Positions 45,198 through 55,803 are shown, numbered from the stretch's first letter. The stretch: DNA of 64,000 bases from Pseudobacteroides sp. (GCF_036567765.1 NZ_DATCTU010000004.1:1-64000); one strand, 5' to 3'. Notes: a model not told the origin generated them from the letters alone. Program-made: numbers and translations.

Positions 45198-47381
45198 CTA
45201 CCTCGCCTCTTTCAACTGTTTTTTCTCAATAGGTTTAATTTCGGGGTATTTTTCCCTAGCATGAAAAAAACCGCTTAACACCTTCATAAAAGCCACTGCA
45301 ATCGTATCTAAATCCTTCAGTGTAAGATTACACTGATCTAATTGACCATCATCCAGCTTATCCTTTATGATTTTGCGTATGAACCCTTCTATTTTACCCT
45401 CTGTCTTATCGGTCATGGACCTTACCGCAGCCTCTACCGAATCTGCAAGAAGCACTACTGCAGATTCCTTTGTTTTTGGTTTCGGTCCCTGGTATCTAAA
45501 GTTTTCCGTCTTAACATCTTCCGCCTTTTCGACGGTTTTTGCCTTATGGTAAAAGTATGCAACTAAAGTATTTCCATGATGCTGTCTTATTATATCCTTA
45601 ATAATATTGGGGAGCTTATATTTATCCGCAAGCTCTATCCCGTCGCTTATGTGTGAAGTAATTATTAGTGTGCTCAGATTGGCAGTAATCTTATCATGGG
45701 GATTTTCTCCCATTTGGTTCTCTGTAAAAAAGTGGGGCCTCTTAAGCTTACCCACATCATGAAAGTAAGCCCCTACCCTTGCTAAAATAGGGTTGCCGCC
45801 TATAGCTTCAGTGGCTACCTCTGCAAGGTTTCCTACCATAAGGCTGTGGTGGTATGTTCCCGGTGCTTCCAAAAGAAGCCTCTTTATCAAAGGATGGTTT
45901 GGATTTGCCAGTTCTATAAGCTTTAATGGAGTCACAATATTAAATATGCTCTCTAAGAATGGTAAAATTCCTACCGTAAGAACCATGGACCCAAGACCAT
46001 TCATAAATACAATAATGCTGTTCTTTAGTATCATATTCCAGTCATGCTTGTACACAATCCCAAAGCACAGTATGATGATCACATTGACAGCACCTATAAC
46101 CGCACCTGCCAGTGACAGTCTGCTTCTCTGTGTTGAATTGGAAACAAAGTAAGCAGCAAAAGTACCGCTTATTATGGACATATAGATAAAAGAAATATCA
46201 CCTTTTACAATTATGGCCACTGCAATTGTTAAAACCAGGTTTATTACTATAGCCAGCTTAAGCTCCAAAAGTATGGATATTAGCATGGCTGCGATGCACA
46301 CCGGAACAGTCATTGGAGAGTATGAGGGCGATATTTCATAAAGTCCTCTTGCAATCAGTATGACTACCGATATAACAATGCATATTACCGCAATATCTCT
46401 CCTGCTGTATAGTGACTTTCTACTAAAGTGTCTCATATAAAGCACCAGGAAAAATGCCAAAAGAAGAACTAATACCAGGATACCGCCCACAAAAGCAAAA
46501 TCAAATCTGCTTTTTGTTCTGAGAAGGTTCAAATCCTCAAGTATTTTAAGCTTGTCCTCACTAACCTTTTCTCCGATTGCAAGTATCCTTGCACCCTTCT
46601 CAATAGTAACAATATTTTTGCTGTCATCATATGCATCTTTTTTAAGCTTATTTGTCTCAATTTCATCTATGACCCAGTTAGGTCTTATTATAGCTTTTAT
46701 TATGGAAGAGCCGATAAACTTAAGCTCCTGTGGTATCCCCTCACCATTGATGCTTCTTTCAATGCTGGAAATCTCCATTGAAAGATTATCCTTACTGATG
46801 CTTTTGCTTATAACGTTATCAATCTGCGTCCCCATAATATCTTTGAAATTATCAAGGTCAATATTTTTGCAGTTTTTTTCAGATACAATATATAAAAGAA
46901 GATCATTTGTAAGGCTTATGTCCAAGTCTTTTAATTTTGTATCCAATACCAGGGCTTCCTTTTGCATTATTTCCGTAATGATGTCATTTAAATTGCTTTC
47001 CAGCTCAAAAACCTCAGCTTCTTTTATACTTTCTCTTGAATTTTCCCTTGATCTTTGAACTGCAAGTACAAAATCAACCCATTTTTTCAAAGCTTCGGAA
47101 GATGCCTTTATATCCTTAATCATTACAGGAGCAATTGCAGCTTCTGCTGCTTCCCTCTTTTTAGCAGTATTCACAGTATCAACGATATTTCCAGGCGAAA
47201 TAATATCATAACTGGAAATATCATTTAATGAAAGACTATACTTTTTGGGAGACGCTCCATCTACAATGACTATAAAAAACAGTATTAGTGTAAAAATAGC
47301 GATTAAATATCTGTGTACCTTTGTGCTTTTTAAATATAATTTAAATAATCCGTGGGTATGCAACTCCTTATCCTTAACCAA
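45198..47381 (-). CDS. pgpH: 7TM-HD phosphohydrolase, PgpH (c-di-AMP phosphodiesterase)
   Basis: 727 residues from a TTG start with a G-rich site. An extracytoplasmic 7TMR-HDED domain (about 55-290) sits behind one N-terminal helix; a 7TM block (about 300-490) leads to a cytoplasmic HD domain with YHHSLMVGNLAE, AYFHDVGKLKRPHFF and IIRQHHGN. Family knowledge: PgpH hydrolyses c-di-AMP to pApA and so tunes potassium and osmolyte balance. It lies between phoH and ybeY, as in other Firmicutes. Confidence 0.95.
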   Translation of the reverse strand: MVKDKELHTHGLFKLYLKSTKVHRYLIAIFTLILFFIVIVDGASPKKYSLSLNDISSYDIISPGNIVDTVNTAKKREAAEAAIAPVMIKDIKASSEALKKWVDFVLAVQRSRENSRESIKEAEVFELESNLNDIITEIMQKEALVLDTKLKDLDISLTNDLLLYIVSEKNCKNIDLDNFKDIMGTQIDNVISKSISKDNLSMEISSIERSINGEGIPQELKFIGSSIIKAIIRPNWVIDEIETNKLKKDAYDDSKNIVTIEKGARILAIGEKVSEDKLKILEDLNLLRTKSRFDFAFVGGILVLVLLLAFFLVLYMRHFSRKSLYSRRDIAVICIVISVVILIARGLYEISPSYSPMTVPVCIAAMLISILLELKLAIVINLVLTIAVAIIVKGDISFIYMSIISGTFAAYFVSNSTQRSRLSLAGAVIGAVNVIIILCFGIVYKHDWNMILKNSIIVFMNGLGSMVLTVGILPFLESIFNIVTPLKLIELANPNHPLIKRLLLEAPGTYHHSLMVGNLAEVATEAIGGNPILARVGAYFHDVGKLKRPHFFTENQMGENPHDKITANLSTLIITSHISDGIELADKYKLPNIIKDIIRQHHGNTLVAYFYHKAKTVEKAEDVKTENFRYQGPKPKTKESAVVLLADSVEAAVRSMTDKTEGKIEGFIRKIIKDKLDDGQLDQCNLTLKDLDTIAVAFMKVLSGFFHAREKYPEIKPIEKKQLKEAR

Positions 47382-47414
47382 AAATGCCCTACCCCCTCTT
47401 TACTCTTTAGTATA

Positions 47415-48419
47415 TTAATTCTTCTTTATATTTTTATTTGCTTGTTCCTTATTCTTATCCTTGTCATTATCATACTTTTCATAGGCTTTTATAATCCTTT
47501 GTACAAGCTCATGCCTCACTACGTCCTTATCGGAAAGATGGACAAACTCTATTCCGTTTATTCCCTTTAAAACCTTCATTACTTCCCGAAGGCCCGACTT
47601 TTTATCTCCCGGAAGGTCAATCTGAGTTATATCACCGGTTATTACAGATTTGGAGCCAAAGCCTATCCTTGTAAGAAACATTTTCATTTGTTCAGGAGTA
47701 GTATTCTGAGCTTCGTCCAGAATAATGAAGGAGTCATCAAGGGTTCTTCCTCTCATGTATGCCAAGGGTGCAACCTCAATCATTCCCTTTTCCAGAAACT
47801 TTTGATATGTTTCCGCCCCCATTATCTCGTACAAGGAATCATACAAGGGCCTTAAATAAGGATCGACTTTGTTCTGAAGATCTCCAGGCAGAAACCCCAG
47901 CTTTTCACCAGCCTCTACAGCAGGCCTTGTAAGGATTATCCTGTTAACCTCCTTGTTTCTAAAAGCCGTAACAGCCATAGCTACAGCAAGGAATGTTTTA
48001 CCTGTACCTGCAGGGCCTATGCCGAAAACAATATCGTTATTTTTTATAGCATCAATATAGGATTTTTGCCCCAGGGTTTTGGCCTTTATCTGCTTTCCTC
48101 TTGCAGTGAGGCATACATAATCCACAAGCTCCTTTGCCTTGTCCAACTGATTTTCAGCAGCTAACTGGACATAATACCTTACATTTTGCTTGGTTATTAC
48201 GTCCCCCTTTACTGCTATATCTTTTAAATGACGTATTATGGACTCAGCCTTTTCGACACCTTCCTGATGGCCGACTATTTTAATCTCATCATCCCTTGAT
48301 AATATTTTTACATTAAAAGCATCTTCAATAACACCCACGTTTTCATCGTAGCTTCCGAACAGGTTAATTGCATGCTCTATTCTGTCAAATTCTATGGTTT
48401 TTTCTATTAAACTGTCCAA
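47415..48419 (-). CDS. phoH: PhoH-like ATPase
   Basis: 334 residues from a TTG start with GGAGGAG upstream, overlapping the yqfD stop. A KH-like N-terminal part precedes a P-loop NTPase: GIGPAGTGKTFLAV (Walker A), DDSFIILDEAQN (Walker B) and RIGFGSKSVITGD. PhoH-family proteins are cytoplasmic ATPases linked to RNA metabolism; the gene's place beside ybeY is conserved and supports that. Confidence 0.94.
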   Translation of the reverse strand: MDSLIEKTIEFDRIEHAINLFGSYDENVGVIEDAFNVKILSRDDEIKIVGHQEGVEKAESIIRHLKDIAVKGDVITKQNVRYYVQLAAENQLDKAKELVDYVCLTARGKQIKAKTLGQKSYIDAIKNNDIVFGIGPAGTGKTFLAVAMAVTAFRNKEVNRIILTRPAVEAGEKLGFLPGDLQNKVDPYLRPLYDSLYEIMGAETYQKFLEKGMIEVAPLAYMRGRTLDDSFIILDEAQNTTPEQMKMFLTRIGFGSKSVITGDITQIDLPGDKKSGLREVMKVLKGINGIEFVHLSDKDVVRHELVQRIIKAYEKYDNDKDKNKEQANKNIKKN

Positions 48420-49619
48420 TCAGTTATCTCCTCCAATCTCTTTGCTTAAACCTATACTCTCTATACACTCTATTATAACCTTAACTGTTTTAGTTGCATC
48501 ATCATTATCTATAATTTTAGTATCTTTTTTAATAATTTCTGCATCAGGCGGAATATTTTCACTGGCAGTTTCATACGCTTTACGGGCTGCAACTGCCTCT
48601 GCCTCATCAAAGGGTATTTCCTTCTCCACCTTGCGTGTTTCATAATATATATCGTCAATAAACTCGAAAGGAAATACCAAGTCTTCCCCTAAAGAAAAAA
48701 CCTTTTTTATTTCAATTTTATCATAATTACTGTAAGAAACCTTTCCCCATGGAAAATTTATTCTTTTGCCAAATAAGACAAGGGAGTATTTGTTGGTTTT
48801 AGCACCGGTTCTTTCCTTAACGTTTGATTTCAGCTCAACAGGACTTACTCCTTCATACCATGTTCTAGCTTTTATGGTACTTATAGCATGCAGCTGCGTT
48901 ACACCACTATTCTCTTCTTTACCAGGAACATTACCTGTTACAAGAATCTGTCCCTCAACCACTGTATCACCAGACTTAACAAGATCAAACCCCGCTTTTG
49001 AGATAACAGATTTTATAATTCCATCCCTTTTTGCAACAATATCACAAGGTTTGTTTTTCTCAACCAATTGGGGAGGCATTATCCTCTCATCAACCTGAAC
49101 CTTTATCTTAGTACCTTTAATAGATACGCCGACCCACCCAAGCTTGTCGATTTTAAGCATCAAATCGCTTACAACCTTTTTTGTGTCAATATTATACTTC
49201 AGAATTCCTTGCTTGATCCCTGATTCGCTAAGTTTTTGCAGTATGAACTCACTGTTTATTTTTTTGTTTCCAGTTATCTCAATTGACCATATAAACGATG
49301 TCATTATATAAAATGCAGCTAAAAAAGCAATTGCACCAACCAAAAAGGTTTTTCTCTTTTTGTATCTGCTTTTTACAAAAGGCAGGCCCACCCTTTTTGT
49401 TATTCTGACCCTGCACTTTGTTTTTAATGCAATGGGCCTTAGCATCTTAAAACCCTTTATGCTTATCTTTAAGGTCATTTTTCTTGAGCCGTGCCTTTTA
49501 ATATCCCATAAAAATATTTGCCTATGAATGCATATATTAATAAACTTTTCAAGGAAATAACCTTCAATAGTTATAATAACATATCCCCTGAAATAATTCC
49601 ACAGTTTCAAGATTAACAT
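48420..49619 (-). CDS. yqfD: Sporulation protein YqfD
   Basis: 399 residues from ATG 49619 with AAGGTGG just upstream; starting here gives the family N-terminus MLILKLWNYFRGYVIITIEG. One membrane helix lies at about 92-112. The remainder is extracytoplasmic, with SIEITGNKKI and DIVAKRDGIIKSV. YqfD-family proteins are needed for forespore engulfment-stage sporulation in Bacillus, where the gene lies with yqfC under sigma-E. The order yqfC-yqfD-phoH is kept here. Confidence 0.92.
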   Translation of the reverse strand: MLILKLWNYFRGYVIITIEGYFLEKFINICIHRQIFLWDIKRHGSRKMTLKISIKGFKMLRPIALKTKCRVRITKRVGLPFVKSRYKKRKTFLVGAIAFLAAFYIMTSFIWSIEITGNKKINSEFILQKLSESGIKQGILKYNIDTKKVVSDLMLKIDKLGWVGVSIKGTKIKVQVDERIMPPQLVEKNKPCDIVAKRDGIIKSVISKAGFDLVKSGDTVVEGQILVTGNVPGKEENSGVTQLHAISTIKARTWYEGVSPVELKSNVKERTGAKTNKYSLVLFGKRINFPWGKVSYSNYDKIEIKKVFSLGEDLVFPFEFIDDIYYETRKVEKEIPFDEAEAVAARKAYETASENIPPDAEIIKKDTKIIDNDDATKTVKVIIECIESIGLSKEIGGDN

Positions 49620-49650
49620 AAATCCACCTTTACCCACCCATCAATAATAA

Positions 49651-49962
49651 TTATGTACAAAACTCAAGGTTTTCGATTTTCCCATATACCATTATGTCCT
49701 CTGATGTAATTTCCTTGATAACAAGCTCCTTGCCGCTGATTCTTATAATGCCTATCCCCGTGTTGAGCCTTATTTTCTCAATGTCATATTCAATAACACC
49801 TTTATAGTTTTCAATAACAAGGTTTGAATTGCCGATCATCGTCAACTTTGGTATGTCTAATATAACCTCTTTAGGAAGGTCCAGCACCTCTGTTACCTTT
49901 TCCTTAAGCCTGGGCTTTGGAACCTCCTCCTTTTTTTTACGTGATCTTCTATTTGATGACAT
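49651..49962 (-). CDS. yqfC: Sporulation protein YqfC
   Basis: 103 residues, RBS AGGAGA. A basic N-terminus is followed by LPKEVILDIPKLTMIGNSNL and NYKGVIEYD, the conserved YabP/YqfC fold. It acts in the mother cell during sporulation; location at the spore surface is known for the related YabP. First in the conserved core operon here. Confidence 0.92.
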   Translation of the reverse strand: MSSNRRSRKKKEEVPKPRLKEKVTEVLDLPKEVILDIPKLTMIGNSNLVIENYKGVIEYDIEKIRLNTGIGIIRISGKELVIKEITSEDIMVYGKIENLEFCT

Positions 49963-50003
49963 GTTATGTCTCCTCTACCAAACTCTAGATTAATATTTTA
50001 ACA

Positions 50004-50960
50004 TTAATTTGAACTTTTTACCAAATTATTGATATTCCCAAACTCATAGCCCTTTTCCCTTGCACCTTTTATAATGCTGTCAAGAGCATAGGCGTTATCC
50101 TTTGATACGGCATGCAGCAAAATAATTGCTCCATTATGGAGATTTCTCATTACTATATTTTTTGCATACTCAGGTCCTCTAACCCTATCGGTATACCAAT
50201 CCTCATAAGCAAAGCTCCAGAATAGATTTGTATACCCCAATTTTTTGCTTATTGATAATGATCTTTCACTGAATTCTCCCTTAGGAGGCCTTAGATATGT
50301 CATATGTTTCCCATACTTTTCATGAAAGACCCTGTCAAGGCCTACAATCTCCTCCTCAAGTCTATTAGCATCAATCTCGGGCAAGCTTGGATGATTTATA
50401 GTGTGATTTCCTACTTCATGCCCTTCTTCAACCATCCTTCTTATAAGGTCCCCGTTCTCTTTTAGGTAAGGGCCGGTAACAAAGAACACCGCTTTTACAT
50501 TATTATCCCTTAATACATCAAGAATCTTTGATGTATAGCCGTTTTCATACCCCTCATCAAAGGTTAGATAAATTTCTTTTTTATTTGTATCCCCTAGATA
50601 TAATCCTCCATATTTTGACAACAGTTTTGGAGTTCCCGGGTCTGCGGTCGGCGGCTTGTTGTCAGGATTTCTCTTCAGTCCCCACCGGATTTTTTTGTTG
50701 TCGAGAGGCGTACCAATGCCTTCTTCCGCCAATTTATTGGCTAATGCATCTACACTTTCAGCACTTATGTCCTCTGGAAGGCTCTCTGTTATCTCATTCT
50801 CAAAATCTATAGTCTCCCTTTCTTCGGAATATACTCCGCCCAAATCGCTTAATCTTGTGCTGTCATGAGCCTTCCCGCAGCCTCCTAGAAAACTCATTGG
50901 AAATACTGTTAAAATTACTATGTATACTAATCGCCCCATATATTTATTATTATAGTTCAC
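50004..50960 (-). CDS. Polysaccharide deacetylase, PdaA-like lipoprotein
   Basis: 318 residues from a GTG with GGAGG about ten bases upstream. The N-terminus carries a hydrophobic segment and the lipobox LGGC. The NodB domain (about 120-310) shows the metal Asp in LTFDEGYENG, the two His in GNHTINHPSL, LRPPKGEFS and ILLHA. The GYENG form is that of PdaA, which removes acetyl groups from muramic acid in spore cortex peptidoglycan. Substrate is inferred from this match. It follows yqfC's neighbourhood but is a separate transcript after a strong terminator. Confidence 0.9.
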   Translation of the reverse strand: MNYNNKYMGRLVYIVILTVFPMSFLGGCGKAHDSTRLSDLGGVYSEERETIDFENEITESLPEDISAESVDALANKLAEEGIGTPLDNKKIRWGLKRNPDNKPPTADPGTPKLLSKYGGLYLGDTNKKEIYLTFDEGYENGYTSKILDVLRDNNVKAVFFVTGPYLKENGDLIRRMVEEGHEVGNHTINHPSLPEIDANRLEEEIVGLDRVFHEKYGKHMTYLRPPKGEFSERSLSISKKLGYTNLFWSFAYEDWYTDRVRGPEYAKNIVMRNLHNGAIILLHAVSKDNAYALDSIIKGAREKGYEFGNINNLVKSSN

Positions 50961-50981
50961 TAAAAATTCACCTCCGATAAA

Positions 50982-51044
50982 AATAATGCCCCAAGAAAAT
51001 GTACAAGTTAATAATTCATTAGTACTTTTTCCTGGGGCATTATT
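50982..51044. terminator. Terminator between DUF881 genes and pdaA-like gene
   Basis: AATAATGCCCCA (50982-50993) pairs with TGGGGCATTATT (51033-51044), extended by GAAAA/TTTTC inside; on the minus strand it ends in TTTTTATC. Confidence 0.8.
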
Positions 51045-51080
51045 ATTATATTTTAATAGTTTTTAAATATAACAAATATT

Positions 51081-51785
51081 TTACGGGTTGACCATTGGAG
51101 TGAGTAAATCTGTCTTTATAACAGAACCGTCATCTCTAACTTTGTTTATCCTTATATTATCTTCTTTTTTCACATCCACCTTTATTTGAAGATCTATTAA
51201 AGAGTCTAAAACTCCTCCTAGGAGTTTTAATGCACGTTCTAACTTATCAGGGTTGGCAATGGCTTTTATCACAAAAGGTGCCCGCATTTGCTTTCCGTTT
51301 ATCATAATATATGTCCTGCCGGCTTCTCTGATTTCACTTGAGCCCACAATCCTTTCATCATTTATTGATATGGCCTGTGCATCAGAAGCCCTCAATTCAT
51401 TGACTACATTTAAAAGGTTGCTTTCAGTAACATCTGCCAAATCATTATCAAGGGTAATAACAACTCCTTTGCCCTTTACATCAACAAGCCCCGCAATAAT
51501 CCTGGCACGCTCAAGCTCATTTTTTAGGATCTGAGTTTCCTTTGTCACATCACCCTTTGAATTCTCATAATCCTTATTCTCCTTTTCAAGCTCCGCATTT
51601 CTTATGGAAAGATTTTCATTATTTCGCTGCTCTCTTATCAGCTCGTCTTTAAGCTCTTCCAGAGACTTCCTTTCAAGGCTCTTCTCCCTTTCATTATAAT
51701 CTATACTCTTATACTGCCAAGCCATTATCATTCCCAAAAGAACACATATAGCAGTTATTGCAATACTCCTACCATATTTCATCAT
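51081..51785 (-). CDS. DUF881 family protein (YlxW/YlxX-like), copy 2
   Basis: 234 residues with GGAGG six bases upstream. One N-terminal membrane helix (about 7-24), a coiled coil (about 33-85) and a DUF881 domain with GVVITLDND, LLNVVNELRASDAQAISIND and MINGKQMRAPFVIKAIG. Family proteins in Bacillus are encoded near division genes (ylxW, ylxX); the function is unclear. The start overlaps the end of the upstream paralogue by 17 bases. Confidence 0.9.
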   Translation of the reverse strand: MMKYGRSIAITAICVLLGMIMAWQYKSIDYNEREKSLERKSLEELKDELIREQRNNENLSIRNAELEKENKDYENSKGDVTKETQILKNELERARIIAGLVDVKGKGVVITLDNDLADVTESNLLNVVNELRASDAQAISINDERIVGSSEIREAGRTYIMINGKQMRAPFVIKAIANPDKLERALKLLGGVLDSLIDLQIKVDVKKEDNIRINKVRDDGSVIKTDLLTPMVNP

Positions 51786-52506
51786 CTATGACCTCCAGAC
51801 CGGAAAATAAACTGTCAATATTGGCGTTATCGTATTTTGGAATTGTTATATCATTACTTTTGCTAATATTTACTCTGATCTTGTCCCTTATTAAATAGAA
51901 TACTATCTTGCTGCTATTTACAGTATCGTACAATGCATTCGGATCACCTATCGCTTTTATCTCAAAGGGAGTGGTGTACTTTCTTCCGTTTATCATTATT
52001 GTAGGACCGGCACATATGCACTCGGTTACTCCCGTAACCCTCTCATCGTTAATTGATATAGCCTGTGCACCGGCCTTTTTTAACTCATTTACTACCCTTA
52101 CTATATCCCTGTCATGAAGAATCAAGGTGCTTTCATCTTCATTTATTCTGGCCTCTGCATCGTCAAGTGAAACTATTACTCCTTCACCTTTTACAGGTAC
52201 CAAACCTGACTTGAACTTTATAACATCAAGCTCTTCCTTAAGCTTTTTTAAATTGTTGTCTTTTCCTAATGCAATTGAATTTTTTAAATTTTCTTCTTTA
52301 ATTCTCTCATTTTCTAAAACCTTTTTCGTAAGCTCCTTGCCTATCTGCTGCTCCTTTTGAATTTCCTTCGTCAATCTTTCTATATCATCTATAGATTGGG
52401 ATTCCATTTTTTTATTTACATAAATTATGCCCTTTACCTGAAGAGAAATAACAATACCCAAAATAGCAAAAATAACAACAAGTATCAGCTTTTTGTTTTG
52501 CTGCAT
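51769..52506 (-). CDS. DUF881 family protein (YlxW/YlxX-like), copy 1
   Basis: 245 residues. Same plan as the downstream paralogue: membrane helix (about 5-24), coiled coil (about 38-85), DUF881 domain with GVIVSLDDAE, VVNELKKAGAQAISINDERV and MINGRKYTTPFEIKAIG. The pair probably arose by tandem duplication. RBS AAGGAG. Confidence 0.9.
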   Translation of the reverse strand: MQQNKKLILVVIFAILGIVISLQVKGIIYVNKKMESQSIDDIERLTKEIQKEQQIGKELTKKVLENERIKEENLKNSIALGKDNNLKKLKEELDVIKFKSGLVPVKGEGVIVSLDDAEARINEDESTLILHDRDIVRVVNELKKAGAQAISINDERVTGVTECICAGPTIMINGRKYTTPFEIKAIGDPNALYDTVNSSKIVFYLIRDKIRVNISKSNDITIPKYDNANIDSLFSGLEVIDDEIW

Positions 52507-52671
52507 AGAAACAGCTCCTTATATAATTGAAATTGTTGCACTTATTTATACACCATAATCCACTGGACATAAAAATTGCCGTAAGTATATTCTACTTTTA
52601 AATCGGTATTAATTCAAGAATATATTATTATTAATTTGCTTATTGTACTGGAATATTGAAATTTATGCATT

Positions 52672-52705
52672 AAAAAATATTACCGTTTATCAGGTAATAT
52701 TTTTT
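52672..52705. terminator. Terminator after the nucleotidyltransferase gene
   Basis: AAAAAATATTACC and GGTAATATTTTTT around an 8-base loop, T-rich on both strands. Confidence 0.75.
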
Positions 52706-52739
52706 AATGATTTCATATGATTTAATGAAACTTACATAA

Positions 52740-55202
52740 CTAACCACGACTTATTTCACGGATTTTATTTATATATATGCTTGTCAGTTCCTCAGCAAAC
52801 TCGGCTGAATAGCTCTCGCTTATAACATTGCATACAGGCTTTTCAGCATCTGGAAGAACTAAGACCCATCCGCCCTCCTTGAAGATCTTTACTCCCTCCA
52901 AGGTCTCTATACTGTCTCCGCTGTTCTCCTGCATAATATGCCTTATAACCTTTCCCTTGGCTTCCCATGGGCACTCAACTTCTTTTTTATCAATATAGAA
53001 GTTTGGAATCATGTCTACAAGATCTGAAAGTTTGTAATCATTTCTTTGCATGAAATCCAATATTTTGACCAATCCTGCCATTGCATCAAAATGCATGGTA
53101 AACTGATCCAACATCTCCTCCTTCAGTTCATTGCCAAGTATCTTCTCCATTATGTCCTGAGTTGATGTTTTGGACCTTACAACCTTGCCGTTGCATTCAT
53201 CTGCAATCCTGTCTACAACCTGGCTTGCCGAGATAGGAACAACCACAGTGCCTCCCTGAACATTCTTGAAGAATATGAGAGATATAAGGGCTATAAACAT
53301 ATCTTCAGTTATAATCCTGCCCTTGTTGTCTACAAGCATCATTTTCTCTGAAGTATCCTCGATTGAAACTCCAAGGTCAAATTTCCCCATTTTTATGTGG
53401 CTTGTAAAGTATTTAACATCATTTGATGTCATGCTTTGGCTCATGGTTTTTATGTTCATAAGCTTCACATTTACAACTTCAACTTCACAGCCTAGTCCAG
53501 TAAGCAGCTCATTCATCGTGGATAAAATAAAGCTTGATCTTGAATTTAGTGCAATCTTGTACTTCATTTTATTGGATACAACATTATTTATTATATTCCT
53601 AAGGTAGAACTTGCTGTAATCGGGGATTTGTTTTATTTCTTTTATACAATCGCCCTCACACCTTCTGAAGTCTTCCCTTACAAATGCATTCTCAATTTTT
53701 CTCTCAGTACCCCTGTCCACATTGCTTCCATTCCTATCGAGAAAATCTACAAACAGCCTGGCTACGTCTTCTGTAGAGGTACTTATATGAATACCGCCAT
53801 CGTTTTTATAAAATCTTATTGCGGATCGTGTTATTGGCAAAAGCATTTTTCCAAAATCATATACCTCAATACCTGCAGACAAAAGTCCCGAAATGAATGA
53901 AACCTTAAGCATCTGTGCAGGTGTTGAGTCATCACAGCTAACACCTATTTTTGCCTTTCCCTTGAAAGTAGCACCATAAGCAGCACCAAGCTTCGAAGCA
54001 TATTCCGGAGTAATATCAACATTTATTTCGCCTGCGACTCCTCTGTTTCCGAATATGGAGCGAGTGAACTTTGAGCCCCATACCAGGTTTGAATTGACTT
54101 CTGCACCTTCCTCTATAAGCTTATTAGGCCAAATTTTAATATTAGGCTTTATAAGTGCGTTGTTCATTATTATGGTGTCATCACCTATTACAGAGTTCTC
54201 AAAGGTTGAAGAGTTGCTTCTTAAATGAACCTTGTTGCATATAACGCTACCTCTAACCTGGACATTCTTTTCTACCAAATTGTTTTTCCATAAAATGCTG
54301 CGTTTAATTCCGCTTCTTTCATCTATTATATTGTGGTCACCTATTATTGAAAAGCTTCCTATATTTGCTGTTTTCTTTATCTTGGTATTTCTGCCGATTA
54401 CGCATGGAGCTTCAAGCCTTGCACCGTCTTCAATTTCGCACCCTTCATCCAACCATATCCCAGGCTCAACCTCTTTACCCGGTATATTCACCTTAACTTT
54501 TTTCTCAAGGATATCCATGTGCACACGGCTATAAGCTTTTAAATCCCCGATGTCACACCAGTAGTCATCTGTAACAAACCCATATAAAGGCCTTTTCTCC
54601 TTTAAAAGAATGGGGAACAGATCCTTGCTGAAATCAAACATTTCATTTTTGTTAAAGTATCCAAGTATTTCCGGGGAAAAAATATATATTCCTGTATTTA
54701 CAGTATCACTAAAAACTTCTCCCCAGCTTGGCTTTTCAAGGAACCTTGAAATTCTTGATTCTTCATCAGTAACAACAACACCGTACTCCAATGGAACATC
54801 AACTTTCTTTAATACTATAGTCGCAATGGAGCCCTTACTGAAGTGAAAATCAATCGCCTTTTTAAGATCAATATCCGTCAAAGCATCTCCGCTTATTACT
54901 ACAAATACATCATCTAAAAAATCTTCCGCGTTTTTCACACTTCCAGCAGTGCCAAGAGGTGTCTGTTCCACATAGTATCTTATATTAACACCAAATTCGC
55001 TACCGTCCCCAAAATATTCCTTAATCAGTTCAGGCATGTATTGTAGAGTTACAGCAATATCAGTTAAATTGTATTTTCTTAACAATTCAATAATATGTTC
55101 CATCACAGGCTTATTTATAATCGGAACCATGGGTTTTGGCCGATTACATGTTAGCGGTCTTAATCTTGTGCCTTCACCCCCCGCCATTATAACAGCTTTC
55201 AT
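52740..55202 (-). CDS. Sugar-1-phosphate nucleotidyltransferase fused to a phosphomannomutase-like domain
   Basis: 820 residues, RBS AGGAAAGG. The N-terminal nucleotidyltransferase (1-235) has [13 protein letters not shown] with the catalytic signature and RPKPMVPI. A left-handed beta-helix (about 250-365) follows ([20 protein letters not shown]). The C-terminal 440 residues match phosphoglucomutase/phosphomannomutase, but the phosphoserine loop, normally S(A/P)SHNP, reads [11 protein letters not shown], so the classical active-site Ser-His-Asn is missing. Many Firmicutes carry this fused form annotated as mannose-1-phosphate guanylyltransferase/phosphomannomutase; the second domain is probably regulatory or binds ligand only. 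Which nucleotide and sugar are used cannot be told. Confidence 0.88.
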   Translation of the reverse strand: MKAVIMAGGEGTRLRPLTCNRPKPMVPIINKPVMEHIIELLRKYNLTDIAVTLQYMPELIKEYFGDGSEFGVNIRYYVEQTPLGTAGSVKNAEDFLDDVFVVISGDALTDIDLKKAIDFHFSKGSIATIVLKKVDVPLEYGVVVTDEESRISRFLEKPSWGEVFSDTVNTGIYIFSPEILGYFNKNEMFDFSKDLFPILLKEKRPLYGFVTDDYWCDIGDLKAYSRVHMDILEKKVKVNIPGKEVEPGIWLDEGCEIEDGARLEAPCVIGRNTKIKKTANIGSFSIIGDHNIIDERSGIKRSILWKNNLVEKNVQVRGSVICNKVHLRSNSSTFENSVIGDDTIIMNNALIKPNIKIWPNKLIEEGAEVNSNLVWGSKFTRSIFGNRGVAGEINVDITPEYASKLGAAYGATFKGKAKIGVSCDDSTPAQMLKVSFISGLLSAGIEVYDFGKMLLPITRSAIRFYKNDGGIHISTSTEDVARLFVDFLDRNGSNVDRGTERKIENAFVREDFRRCEGDCIKEIKQIPDYSKFYLRNIINNVVSNKMKYKIALNSRSSFILSTMNELLTGLGCEVEVVNVKLMNIKTMSQSMTSNDVKYFTSHIKMGKFDLGVSIEDTSEKMMLVDNKGRIITEDMFIALISLIFFKNVQGGTVVVPISASQVVDRIADECNGKVVRSKTSTQDIMEKILGNELKEEMLDQFTMHFDAMAGLVKILDFMQRNDYKLSDLVDMIPNFYIDKKEVECPWEAKGKVIRHIMQENSGDSIETLEGVKIFKEGGWVLVLPDAEKPVCNVISESYSAEFAEELTSIYINKIREISRG

Positions 55203-55433
55203 TTAATCATCCTTTCCTCTCGTTATTATATGTTAAGCCTTAAAAAATATTATTAATAAATTTTTTCTTTAATATTTTTGTGGAGCGAAGCTTTTTTATT
55301 ATGCTCAAAAATATAAAAAGTATTCCCACATAATTACCATGTGCATTATTTTAACAATTGAATTTTTTTAATTCTGCTTGAGAATAATAAAATAGATGCC
55401 GAACTGTATGACTAAATAAAGGAGGATATTAAT

Positions 55434-55754
55434 ATGCCTAGAACTTCAAAAAATAATGAGTACCTGCAAAATGGTATTAGTGTAAGTCCAGCTGTTCCAA
55501 CTTCTGGAGAAAAGGTAAAAGTGCAATATGATGGTATTCTCTCAAAAAGCGGTGCTAACGATGTTTATGTTCATATAGGTTATGGGAGCGATTGGCTAAA
55601 ATCAGCATTTTTCAAGATGAACAAGTCTCTAACAGGTTTTGAAGCCTCTTTACCTGTGGAATACGGAGACACGATGAACCTTTGCTTTAAGGACAGTGCA
55701 AACAATTGGGACAATAACTCAGGCAGGAATTATAGCTTTGATGTAAGCCAGTAA
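55434..55754 (+). CDS. Stand-alone carbohydrate-binding protein, CBM25-like
   Basis: 106 residues, RBS AAAGGAGG. Nearly the whole protein is one module: VSPAVPTSGEKVKVQYDG, VYVHIGYGSDWLKSAFFKM and CFKDSANNWDNNSGRNYSF. The NWDNN ending and aromatic positions are those of family 25 starch-binding modules. There is no signal peptide and no enzyme domain, so it would act in the cytoplasm, perhaps on glycogen-like polymer. It is monocistronic with a terminator directly after it. Confidence 0.82.
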   Translation: MPRTSKNNEYLQNGISVSPAVPTSGEKVKVQYDGILSKSGANDVYVHIGYGSDWLKSAFFKMNKSLTGFEASLPVEYGDTMNLCFKDSANNWDNNSGRNYSFDVSQ

Positions 55755-55759
55755 CATAT

Positions 55760-55803
55760 AAATCAGGGCCTAAGGACATCTATTATCCTTTTGGCCCTGA
55801 TTT
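55760..55803. terminator. Bidirectional terminator
   Basis: AAATCAGGGCC (55760-55770) pairs with GGCCCTGATTT (55793-55803), with an inner GGA/TCC pair. It overlaps the last codons of the convergent phospholipase-like gene. Confidence 0.85.
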
